From: Mesostigma viride
Taxonomy: Eukaryota > Streptophyta > Mesostigmatophyceae > Mesostigmatales > Mesostigmataceae
Assembly (NCBI GenBank): GCA_009746045.1
Contig: RPFO01002135.1
Coordinates: forward strand, 1-37,397
DNA: 37,397 bases
Reading direction: 5' to 3'
Under the pieces are notes generated by a model. That model was given only the letters and a program-made list of their open reading frames with translations, was not told the origin of the DNA and did not search any database. This document shows, piece by piece, positions 19,740 to 28,133 of the stretch (position 1 is its first letter; each line of letters begins with the position of its first letter). The translations under genes and the position numbers were made by a program.

Positions 19740-22700
19740 TGCCCCTTCCCACAGGGGTAGAAGTAGGAGTAGAGTTAGTCAACCAGGTAGCACAGACGCC
19801 TGCACCAGATGTGGGCGCGGAGATAGCGTCAGTCAATAACGTAGATAGGACTGGCGGGCAGGCCCCAGAGGTCTCCCCGCTCTCTTCATATGCAGACGTG
19901 TCGGCGACCGAGGTCGACCACGTTTCAGCCAATCATGTAGATAGATCTGGCGGGCAGGCCCCAGAGGCCCCCCCGTCCGCTGCCTCACCAAGCACCAGAA
20001 CACTGCTAGTTTTCAGCGGCGGACTGGCCCTCCCTACCACCACACTTGACCCGTTTCTGAAGGAGAAGACGATCCTGGATGTTAAGTTTATGGTGGATAC
20101 GGGGGCGACCACATCTTTTATCCATGAGGCCCTGGTGCGACGCGCTGGCTACACGATTCGACCGCACCCGACGCCCATCAACGTCCGGTATGCCGATGGT
20201 AACAAGCACCCGTCCCCTGGCCTCGTGGACCTCAAGGCGGTTGTCCAGGGCATACCAGTGGAGGTAACAGCCACAGTGGCGCCGCTGGGCGCAGCTGACA
20301 TCATCCTGGGCGTTGATTGGCAGGACGCCCAGGACGTGACGATCAGTGTCAAGCGACGGGTGGTTTGGTTCCCTGATGGCTCCTTCTGGTGCCCACGGCA
20401 CGAGTATCTGGCGCACGGCACCGAGGTGCACAACGTTCAGCACGACGCGGGGCCCGAGAAGCCACGACGCCATGCTTCTCAGATGCTGATGAGCAGCAAG
20501 ACGCTCGCGCGCAACCTGCAGAAGGGCAAGGAGTACTACATGTACCGCCTTGACTCTGTGCCCCTGCTTGAGGAGCTGCTGGAGATCGGCACCGACTTCA
20601 CTGACGACGAGATCGCGCGCTACAACGCCATCCTGGCCAAGCGGGAGAAGCTGTTCGACGAGTCTACACCGCAGTTTCCCCCGCCCCGTTCTGTGCTGCA
20701 CCATATCCGCCTCAAGGAAGGCTTCGGGCCCACCACGTCCCCGATGTACCGGATGGGGCCAGTCGAGCTGATGGAGCTCAAGAAGATCCTGATGGCCCTC
20801 CTTGAGCGTGGTCTGATTGAGCCCAGTAACAGCCCTTTCTCCGCTGGGGTACTCCTAGTGCCCAAGCCTGGGGGCAAGTGGCGGCTCGTCACCGACTACA
20901 GGAAGCTCAACGCGATCACTGTCAAGTCCAAGTACCCGCTCCCGCGCATTGATGACATCTTCAATCGAGTACAGGGCGCCACCTGCTTCACGGTGATCGA
21001 CTGCGCCGATGGGTTTTGGCAGCTCCGCATCGCTGAAGAGGACTGTCACAAGACGGCCTTCAATACGCCATACGGACACTACCAGTTCCGTGTGGCGGCG
21101 ATGGGGCTTTGCAACTCACCAGCCAGCTTCCAGATGCTCATGAACGACATCTTGCGGCCCGTCATGGGGACTGCACACCTGCCACAGGTATCCAGTGACC
21201 TGCGCGACCCTCGCAAGGGGGACAAGCCGCCCTGGTCCTGGAAACGCACTTGCGCTTTGGCCTATCTGGATGACATCCTGGTGTACTCCAAGACCTTCGA
21301 GGAGCACCTGGAGGACGTCGATATGGTCCTGCGCATTATGGAGGACGAGCATCTCTCGGCCCGCAGGGCTAAGGTCCGGGCGGGGCGCAGCGTCCCGTTC
21401 CTGGGCCACACGCTTTCAGCGGCAGGCGTGGCCACGGACCCGGAGAAGATCGCCTCTGTCCAACAGTGGCCAGCTCCGACCGACGTGAAGGGCGTGCGTA
21501 GCTTCCTGGGGATTGCGTCATACTATCGACGCTTCATCCCCCGGTTTGCCACGATCGCGTCGCCCATCAACGCTCTCCTCAAGAAGGGCGTATCCTTCGT
21601 CTGGTCGGCACAGTGCCAGCAGGCCTTTGAGGCCCTCAAGGCCAGTTTGACCGCGGCACCCGTGCTCGTGCTCCCAGACCCGTCCCTTCCTTTTGTGGTT
21701 GCGACGGATGCGAGCAAGGTGGCTATCGGCGGGGTCCTCTTGCAGGACCAAGGCAAGGGCTTGCAACCGGTTGAGTACATCTCCCGCACAATGATCCCCG
21801 CCGAGCGGAACTATCCGGTCCACCAGCAAGAGCTGTTGGCTGTGGTCTACTGTTGCCACACATGGCGCCACCACCTGTTGGGCGCGCAGTTTGATGTTGC
21901 AGTCAGCGAGACAGGGGACCTCGACCCCGCCCGTTTGATTATTCACACGGACCATAGGCCCCTGACCCACCTCTTGACGCAGCCAAATCTGACGCCCCGT
22001 CAGGCCAGGTGGATGGAGTACCTTTCCCAGTTTGCCCCTTTTAAGATCCAGTATGTGAAGGGTGCGGACAACGTGGTGCCCGACGCCCTCTCCCGTCGTG
22101 CTGACTACTGGTTCTATGAGGACATGGGGGTGCTCCATACCACCTGTGAGGAGGCGCCTGGCGCCCCGCTCTACGATGACCTCCCACGGTCGCCGCGGGC
22201 TCGCCACCTGTTTCACATGAGTCATACCACTCCGGATGCCTTGTCGCCCCCCGATGGCGACGACGACCAGCGCGTGGACGCGCGGTCCCCCGGGGAAGGG
22301 GAGGGGTCCCACACACGGGTTCCCCTTGGCGCTGTGGCTCAGGCTCTTTTTCATCTGGAACCTCTTGGATCCCCGGTGGTCGTGTCTGAGTACCTACACT
22401 CGGCGCTGGACCAACCGGAGGAGGAGGACGAGGCCGATGCGTATACGGTCACTTCCCCCCTGGAGATGCTGATCAGCCGCTTCACGGTTACCGAGCCGGC
22501 CGCCTTGGAGGTGATCAAGTCACACCCCAAGATGATGGGCAGGCTCCCGTGCAAGTTCCAAGGGGGTCGCCTATACGTCATGGTGCGCCCGGACACGTGG
22601 CGCCTCTACATACCCGAGCTCTGTCGAGCAGCCTTGCTCCACGAGCTCCACGACTCCCTAGTCGGCGGTCATCAGGGCATTGGGCGGCTGCTACCAAGGG

Positions 22701-23965
22701 CACGTCGTCACTTCTACTGGCCTGGCATGAAGGACTACATTGCGGCCTATATACGCGAATGCCCGTCGTGCCAGATAGCCAAGTCCCAGAACACGGGTAC
22801 TCAGGCTGTCCCAAAGACGCTACCTGATCCCCTGGGTCCCTGGGACTCGATCCAGATGGATTTCGTCGGCCCCTTTAAGAAGACCAAGAACGGCAACAGC
22901 AAGATCTTGGTGTTCGTGGACCGACTCACGCGCATGTGTCACCTGGCCCCCTGTCCGGCTGACCTCACGGCCGAGGGGTGTGCCAAACTGTACCTCAACC
23001 ACGTCTTCCGGTTCCACGGGCTCAGCCGCCAGTTCATCTCGGACCGGGACACGCTCTTCACCGCCCGGTTCTGGCAGGAGTTCTTCGACTGCCTGGGAAC
23101 CAAGGTGTCGCTAGGGACGGCTTATCACAGCTCGTCCTCCCATCTGGTGGAGCGACTCAACCGCACGGTACAGGAAACCATGCGCCATTACACCGACGAG
23201 GTGGGCAGCAACTGGGAGGAGTTGCTGTGCTTGGTGGAGTTCTCCCTGAACAACGCACCACAGGCAGCCCATGGCCTAACCCCGTTCTTTCTCAACACGG
23301 GAAGGCATCCGCTGACGCCGACCGACTTGCTGACGAGTCCGGCACTGGCGGAACCGGAGGTGCTGCGCACTACTCTGGCGGGCGTGAGCAGCCTGCTGGA
23401 AAAGATGCGCCAAGCTCACAACAGTGCGGTTAAAGGGTACCGGGCCGCTGCCGAGCGCAACATGGCTCGCGTGGAAGGCAAGCGGGACTCTAGAGCACCG
23501 GACATCGAGGTCGGGGACTGGGTCCTGGTAGAGGGACCCCAGCTCGGTCGATTCTCCCAGAAGGTGGAAGGGGAGCTCAAAACGAAGCTCCGGCCCATGT
23601 ACCTGGGGCCCCACCAAGTGCTGGAGAAATGGGATGATGTCATGTTCAAGGTGGACGTGCCCATCTCATGGGGCACCGCAACAACCTTCCACCGCGACCA
23701 GCTCAAGCTGTACCACCAGAACTCGATCCAGGGTAGACTCAATCCCCCGGCTCCTGTGGAATACGATCCGGAGACAGGGGAACAGGAGGACGAGGTCGAG
23801 GAGATTGTCGCCCATCGCGATTTCGGGCGTGGTCGACAACGCCAATATCGGATCCGGTGGAAGTTCTCTCGATATGGGGCAGAGGCCTCTTGGCGGACGG
23901 AGAAGGAGCTCTCTGGCTGCAAGCGGTTGCTAGACGCGTACAAGAAGGTCCACAGGTTGCAATAG
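19739..23965 (+). CDS. pol: Element A Pol: protease, RT, RNase H, integrase, chromodomain
   Basis: The polyprotein (about 1408 residues) makes cDNA and inserts it. Domains in order are: a variable 90-residue linker with a repeated VDR(S/T)GGQAPE motif; aspartic protease with FMVDTGATTSF (Asp at about 120); reverse transcriptase with YLDD at about 509-512; RNase H with ATDASKVAIGG (about 655) and HTDHRPL. The integrase has an HH-CC zinc region (about 965-1010), Asp at about 1040 (MDFVGPF), Asp at about 1101 (SDRDTLF) and a Glu at about 1137 (LVERLN). A C-terminal chromodomain (about 1350-1400, YRIRWKFSRYGAEASW) could target integration to marked chromatin. The frame is -1 relative to gag. No ATG occurs before the protease motif, so the GTG at 19739 is only a formal start; expression must use frameshifting, reinitiation or a non-AUG codon. 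Confidence 0.93.
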   Translation: MPLPTGVEVGVELVNQVAQTPAPDVGAEIASVNNVDRTGGQAPEVSPLSSYADVSATEVDHVSANHVDRSGGQAPEAPPSAASPSTRTLLVFSGGLALPTTTLDPFLKEKTILDVKFMVDTGATTSFIHEALVRRAGYTIRPHPTPINVRYADGNKHPSPGLVDLKAVVQGIPVEVTATVAPLGAADIILGVDWQDAQDVTISVKRRVVWFPDGSFWCPRHEYLAHGTEVHNVQHDAGPEKPRRHASQMLMSSKTLARNLQKGKEYYMYRLDSVPLLEELLEIGTDFTDDEIARYNAILAKREKLFDESTPQFPPPRSVLHHIRLKEGFGPTTSPMYRMGPVELMELKKILMALLERGLIEPSNSPFSAGVLLVPKPGGKWRLVTDYRKLNAITVKSKYPLPRIDDIFNRVQGATCFTVIDCADGFWQLRIAEEDCHKTAFNTPYGHYQFRVAAMGLCNSPASFQMLMNDILRPVMGTAHLPQVSSDLRDPRKGDKPPWSWKRTCALAYLDDILVYSKTFEEHLEDVDMVLRIMEDEHLSARRAKVRAGRSVPFLGHTLSAAGVATDPEKIASVQQWPAPTDVKGVRSFLGIASYYRRFIPRFATIASPINALLKKGVSFVWSAQCQQAFEALKASLTAAPVLVLPDPSLPFVVATDASKVAIGGVLLQDQGKGLQPVEYISRTMIPAERNYPVHQQELLAVVYCCHTWRHHLLGAQFDVAVSETGDLDPARLIIHTDHRPLTHLLTQPNLTPRQARWMEYLSQFAPFKIQYVKGADNVVPDALSRRADYWFYEDMGVLHTTCEEAPGAPLYDDLPRSPRARHLFHMSHTTPDALSPPDGDDDQRVDARSPGEGEGSHTRVPLGAVAQALFHLEPLGSPVVVSEYLHSALDQPEEEDEADAYTVTSPLEMLISRFTVTEPAALEVIKSHPKMMGRLPCKFQGGRLYVMVRPDTWRLYIPELCRAALLHELHDSLVGGHQGIGRLLPRARRHFYWPGMKDYIAAYIRECPSCQIAKSQNTGTQAVPKTLPDPLGPWDSIQMDFVGPFKKTKNGNSKILVFVDRLTRMCHLAPCPADLTAEGCAKLYLNHVFRFHGLSRQFISDRDTLFTARFWQEFFDCLGTKVSLGTAYHSSSSHLVERLNRTVQETMRHYTDEVGSNWEELLCLVEFSLNNAPQAAHGLTPFFLNTGRHPLTPTDLLTSPALAEPEVLRTTLAGVSSLLEKMRQAHNSAVKGYRAAAERNMARVEGKRDSRAPDIEVGDWVLVEGPQLGRFSQKVEGELKTKLRPMYLGPHQVLEKWDDVMFKVDVPISWGTATTFHRDQLKLYHQNSIQGRLNPPAPVEYDPETGEQEDEVEEIVAHRDFGRGRQRQYRIRWKFSRYGAEASWRTEKELSGCKRLLDAYKKVHRLQ

Positions 23966-24020
23966 AGGTATGTACATACACTTAGAGGTATGTACATACA
24001 CATAGAGGTATGTACATACC
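23963..24020 (+). repeat. Three 20-bp repeats with palindrome GTATGTACATAC
   Basis: Units of 20 bases (TAGAGGTATGTACATACAC-like) start at 23963, 23983 and 24003. Each contains the 12-bp perfect palindrome GTATGTACATAC (23968, 23988, 24008) and, as RNA, UGUACAUA, which fits the PUF/Pumilio site UGUANAUA. The first unit starts with the pol stop codon. Element B has two palindromes at the same place. Confidence 0.85.
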
Positions 24021-26217
24021 ACAGGTACACAGTACACTAGTCGGTATGACACACCGGTACTCACAGGTGTTGCCTCGCTGCTCGTGGTCATTCCTTGTAC
24101 AACAGACGGGCTCCCCAGAGGAGACTCGATCCAGCCCCAGAGGCAGCCCCAGAGGCAGTGATTCCAGCAGTCCCTTGGTGCGGTTCACACCCCCAGCCTC
24201 CCCAGAGGAGCCGGCAGGGTTCGTGCCAACTTGGACCAGTTTTGGCAAGAGGCGACGGTCGGAAGACATGAAGGAGCAGGGGTCGGATATAGCCGCGACC
24301 GCCAACGAGAACAACCGTGAGACCTTTAATCCGCGGACGTTTCTGCCCGACTACGGCCAGGAGGGCGTGTTCTTGGCGCGTCGACGGCGCAGGCACGGCA
24401 AGGCCGATCAAGACTACCTGGCCTCCTCGGTTCTGGAGTGGCCCCGCGATCGACACGAGAAGTTCCGCAAATCCGTGCAAAGGCATTGCGGGTTCAAAGT
24501 CGAGACCCGGACGGCGATTCGAGGGAATGTGGCGGTAGGGACAGCTTGGGAGGACCACGCACCCAGCTGTGCCTGCGACCGTTGCGTGACTACGGTGTCG
24601 GCCCTCATGGCCTACCCACGCCTCATGTTCTTGCTCGTCGCACCGGCACGACGTCAGACCCTGCAGTGGGCCTACCGGGGTTTGCCGCCAGACGGGGCCT
24701 TACGGGGCCCGTTCTGCACCACCAACGGCCAGTACTCCCTTCGGCAGGCGCTGGACCGTATCGTGGAATTGGACGAGGCGGATGATCGCGGAGGGGAGGG
24801 CCCCGATGATGAGGAATACGGGAGTGAAGACGACGACCTGTTTCCGCCGCGTCCGGCGCCCCGGGAACCTGCCCCCTCAGCCGGCAACGCCTCGCGCGAC
24901 CCCCGCCGCCGTGAGAACTCGGGTGACCGCAGCTCACAGGACGCGTCCCGCTCCAGAGAGGCTTCCCAGGGTGTGGGTGTACGCCCGGGGGCGCGTGAGG
25001 AGGAAAGGTCCTTTCGGCGGACCTGGGACCAGGCAACGGCCCACCAACGACCACACTCGGGGTCGCGGTCGCCAAAGACGGCCCCAGAGGTCGTACCCTC
25101 GGCTGGTCGTGGCAAGGCGGTGGCGGACACGTCTACTGCACAGGCCCAACGTTCGACCCCAGAGGTCGCACCATCGGCTAATCGTGGCAAGTCTGTTGCG
25201 GACCCATCTACCGCGAAGACCCAACGATCGACCCCAGAGGTCGCTCCGCCAGAAGCCAGTGGTACGGCTGTCCCCGGCCCGTCGTCCGTGCAGTCAACAC
25301 GGTCGAATACTGAGGTAGAAATTGCTCAACCTGCGGGTCGCGGTCAGGTGCCAGAAGTTCAGGCGCTCGCGCCAGCAATTCCGGGCCCGCCGCCCTGTCA
25401 CCAGGGGTTTGCGCCGGTTGTGCCATGGACGATGGGGGACTACATCCGGCCGCTGCCCGGTCGCACTGTCACCTACGGGGGCAGACGCCCCCGCATGGAG
25501 ATTTTATCGGTGGCTTGGCATCGGGACGCGGACATCCAGCTGCGGGCTCCATACGAGTGTGGGGGCCATGCGCTAGCGTTTACTCCAGGGCCCTGGTGTT
25601 ACAAGGACCGAGGGGCGTACATGGAATTGCTGAGAGTGGACCTGTATCCCCACATCCCCCACCGGGTGCCTCGGCAGATCACCCCTGGTGAGCCCTTTCC
25701 GTTCAGTGTGGATGGGGTGACGCGTTACGCCCCGGAGGGCGATCATTGGGATTACCATGTGGCGGGTTTCCCCCGTGTGGTGAAGCCCCCCAAGCTGGCT
25801 CCGAACGCTTTGGCGTTCCTGCACGGCGTCGCCCCCGACTTCATGGATGATCGCTTGGGCCCGCCGGCAACGGAGGTCGATCTGGGACAGGTGGCCACCG
25901 TGATGCTGGGTATGGGGGAAACATATGTGGCGGATTACCGCTGTGGGGTAGTGGACAGGAACGTCAAGTCCCTTCTGTTCACCTTCCCGGAGTACATGGC
26001 CGCCTTCCTCTCCATGTGGCCTCCCAACGCGTGGGACCGTTTGTCCCTGTCCGGACGCCGTGGCACTGGCAAGCCGGAGCAGTGGGCCTTCGAGGAGGAT
26101 CTCCTGAGGTTCCCAGGGACTCGGGGCCCCCAGGCCACGGAGCACGGCGAGCGAGTCTATCGGTGGGCGTACCAGCAGCAGCAGATGGTGCGGGACAGGC
26201 GAGGCCATGGCCGCTGA
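24010..26217 (+). CDS. ORF3: large accessory protein of unknown function
   Basis: The 735-residue product after pol is not recognised. The N-terminal part has a basic patch (GKRRRSED) and a RRRRR cluster that could be nuclear signals, then a compact region with C-A-C-x2-C (about residues 185-195) and an aromatic-rich segment. An acidic stretch follows, then a disordered region with three copies of a period-24 motif (STPEVAPSANRGK-like, about 355-440). The C-terminal half (about 460-720) is compact and rich in Trp, Tyr and Pro. I see no signal peptide, membrane anchor or furin-like site, so it does not look like an envelope protein. The ATG at 24010 lies inside the third palindromic repeat; ATGs at 24046 or a spliced start at 24106 are equally possible. 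The stop is TGA at 26215. Confidence 0.7.
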   Translation: MYIPQVHSTLVGMTHRYSQVLPRCSWSFLVQQTGSPEETRSSPRGSPRGSDSSSPLVRFTPPASPEEPAGFVPTWTSFGKRRRSEDMKEQGSDIAATANENNRETFNPRTFLPDYGQEGVFLARRRRRHGKADQDYLASSVLEWPRDRHEKFRKSVQRHCGFKVETRTAIRGNVAVGTAWEDHAPSCACDRCVTTVSALMAYPRLMFLLVAPARRQTLQWAYRGLPPDGALRGPFCTTNGQYSLRQALDRIVELDEADDRGGEGPDDEEYGSEDDDLFPPRPAPREPAPSAGNASRDPRRRENSGDRSSQDASRSREASQGVGVRPGAREEERSFRRTWDQATAHQRPHSGSRSPKTAPEVVPSAGRGKAVADTSTAQAQRSTPEVAPSANRGKSVADPSTAKTQRSTPEVAPPEASGTAVPGPSSVQSTRSNTEVEIAQPAGRGQVPEVQALAPAIPGPPPCHQGFAPVVPWTMGDYIRPLPGRTVTYGGRRPRMEILSVAWHRDADIQLRAPYECGGHALAFTPGPWCYKDRGAYMELLRVDLYPHIPHRVPRQITPGEPFPFSVDGVTRYAPEGDHWDYHVAGFPRVVKPPKLAPNALAFLHGVAPDFMDDRLGPPATEVDLGQVATVMLGMGETYVADYRCGVVDRNVKSLLFTFPEYMAAFLSMWPPNAWDRLSLSGRRGTGKPEQWAFEEDLLRFPGTRGPQATEHGERVYRWAYQQQQMVRDRRGHGR
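24104..24105 (+). promoter_or_regulatory. Candidate splice acceptor for ORF3
   Basis: TTCCTTGTACAACAG ends at 24105. Joining the leader ATG exon (ending 16540) to 24106 continues ORF3 in frame. In element B the matching acceptor is at 28016, and the joined frame is also open. Confidence 0.35.
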
Positions 26218-26490
26218 CCAGGAGGGTCGGCGGTGGTACGGTGATAGCTGGAAGGATTCCATTATTTGACTACGTCAAGGCTTGCCCCTGTGTGGCAAGT
26301 TCTGGGGGAATTGGTTTTACTAGTCCGATGGGTGAACATGGGCTGGGACATAGTACCCCTATGGTCAATCTGATTTTTGCCCTGCGTGGCAAGTAGAATA
26401 ACCCTGTGTGGTTAGTAGCATGTTTGTTGTGTGCTTTCTCTCTTTAGTTGCTGGTCCTTATCTACATGACGGTAGGGACTACCGTCCCCC

Positions 26491-26505
26491 GGGGAGGGGG
26501 AGGAG
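26491..26505 (+). promoter_or_regulatory. Polypurine tract of element A
   Basis: GGGGAGGGGGAGGAG lies directly before the TGTTGCG start of the 3' LTR and is the expected plus-strand primer. The bases between the ORF3 stop and this tract (26218-26490) are non-coding 3' sequence. Confidence 0.85.
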
Positions 26506-27191
26506 TGTTGCGAACCCGACCCTTGGAACGGGCGCAACAATGGAATAAATTATGTATTTTGGCTTGTTGTCATAGTCCGTAGGACTTTGGGACTCATTTC
26601 GGGACTTAATTTGGGAATTGTCCCTTGGTCAGGACTTTTGTATGGAACTATGATAGTTTGTGTGATTCGGACCGGTTATTTTGGGCCTAGGTTGATGTAC
26701 GAGATCTTCTAGAGCTAGTAAGCCGGTGCAGTCGCGCCGCGCTGCGTACTTTATAGCTGGTTGAGATATTGTACCCATGCGTGGATTCTGTAGCCTGGCG
26801 AGGGTCGATGTCGACCCGAGGATCTTGTGTGGACTGCATGTTTCGGAATTCTCTGGAAGGCCGGCGCCATGTCGGCGCCCCTTGCCAGCCTGGTGGCAGA
26901 CCTAGGTGAAATTGGTCCGAGGACGAGAGTCTCGTCCTCTTGGTTCGGAATAAAGTGTGTGTTTTCACCTGTCTGAACCTGGGGCATAATTCCAACTGCA
27001 TTTGGTAGCTCCATCCTAAATGTGGATTGTGTAGATTAATGCAATATTAATCAACGCGAGCCGTAACAGGCCTAAAGCCACGCCTGTTCCGTTAATCCCA
27101 CTCCCAGAGAGTGGTCGTGGTTAGCCAAGAAACCGGGAATAACCTACCTTAACAATAGGATCTTTCGCACGACCCAGATGGGTTCGTAACA
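26506..27191 (+). repeat. 3' LTR of element A (686 bp)
   Basis: It has the same length as the 5' LTR. I saw differences only at about position 48 (G/T), near 26720 (G/A), and in the last bases (CGTAACA against CGTTACA). Confidence 0.92.
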
Positions 27192-28054
27192 GGTCGCCGG
27201 TCTCCCGAGTTCTCGCGGCGGGCCCCGGCATCGCGCGAGGCGTTGCCGGCTGAGTGGGCAAGTTCCCGGGGCGCAGGGCGCGGCGGGAACAGGTCGTCGT
27301 CCTCACTCCAGTCCTCCTCCTCATCGGGGCCCTCCCCGCCGCGATCATCCGCCTCGTCCAACTCCACGATGCGGTCGAGCGCCTGCCGGAGGGAGTACTG
27401 GCCTGCTGCGGTGCAGAACGGGCCCCGCAAGGCCCCATCTGGCGGCAAGCCCCGGTAGGCCCGCTGCAGGATCTGACGTCGTGCCGGTGCGACGAGCAAG
27501 AACATGAGGCGGGGGTAGGCCATGAGGGCCGACACCGTAGTCACGCAACGGTTGCAGGCACAGCTGGGTGCGTGGTCCTCCCAAGCTGTCCCTACCGCCA
27601 CATTCCCTCGAATCGCCGTCCGGGTCTCGACTTTGAACCCGCAGTGCCTTTGCACGGATTCGCGGAACTTCTCGTGTCGATCGTCGGGCCACTCCAGAAC
27701 CGAGGAGGCCAGGTAGTCTTGATCGGCCTTGCCGTGCCTGCGCCGTCGACGCGCCAAGAACACGCCCTCCTGGCCGTAGTCGGGCAGAAACGTCCGCGGA
27801 TTAAAGGTCTCACGGTTGTTCTCGTTGGCGGTCGCAGCTATATCCGACCCCTGCTCCTTCATGTCTTCCGACCGTCGTCTCTTGCCACAACTGGCAGGCG
27901 GTGCGAACCCCGGAGGCTCCTCCGGGGAGGCTGGGGGTGTGAACCGCACCAAAGGACTGCTGGAGTCACTACCTATGGGGCGGGGGCTGAAGCGAGTCTC
28001 CTCCGGGGAGTACGCCTGTTGTACAAGGAATGACCACGAGCAGCAAGGCAACAC
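27192..28054 (-). pseudogene. Element B ORF3, truncated
   Basis: This matches the first 290 or so residues of element A's ORF3, including the GKRRRSEDMKEQGSDIAATA segment, the Arg cluster and the C-A-C-x2-C motif. It is cut at an Arg/Glu-rich stretch by the LTR of element A; the frame then runs into the LTR and stops at 27149. The region equivalent to A's ATG at 24046 has a two-base difference that puts that ATG out of frame. In B, ORF3 therefore lacks an in-frame upstream ATG and would depend on the spliced leader ATG or another start. Confidence 0.85.
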
Positions 28055-28099
28055 CTGTGAGTACCGGTGTCATACCGACTAGTGTACGGTGTACCTGTG

Positions 28100-28131
28100 G
28101 TATGTACATACCTCTATGTGTATGTACATAC
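28100..28131 (-). repeat. Two GTATGTACATAC palindromes between pol and ORF3 of element B
   Basis: These are the counterparts of the three repeats in element A, at 28100-28111 and 28120-28131 with the same 20-base period. The copy number differs (two against three), but the palindromic core is exact. Confidence 0.85.
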
Positions 28132-28133
28132 CT

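Larger units (their letters stand above)
15638..27191 (+). mobile_element. Element A: complete Ty3/Gypsy chromovirus (11,554 bp)
   Basis: Two 686-bp LTRs flank a primer-binding site, ORF0, gag, pol, a repeat-bearing spacer, ORF3 and a polypurine tract. All four open frames are intact. I saw about three differences between the LTRs, so the insertion is young. The flanks do not show a target-site duplication: CCCAC precedes the 5' LTR and GGTCG follows the 3' LTR. The left flank is truncated Copia sequence and the right flank is the interior of element B's ORF3, which means rearrangement after or during insertion. Confidence 0.92.

Noticed and set aside
19216-19839. 207-codon plus-strand frame overlapping the gag end
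   Set aside because: It is an out-of-frame shadow of gag. The zinc knuckle and the continuity with the capsid domain are in the gag frame.
24010-26217. ORF3 as a retroviral envelope gene
   Set aside because: I see no signal peptide, transmembrane helix, furin-type cleavage site or fusion peptide. Position alone is not enough.
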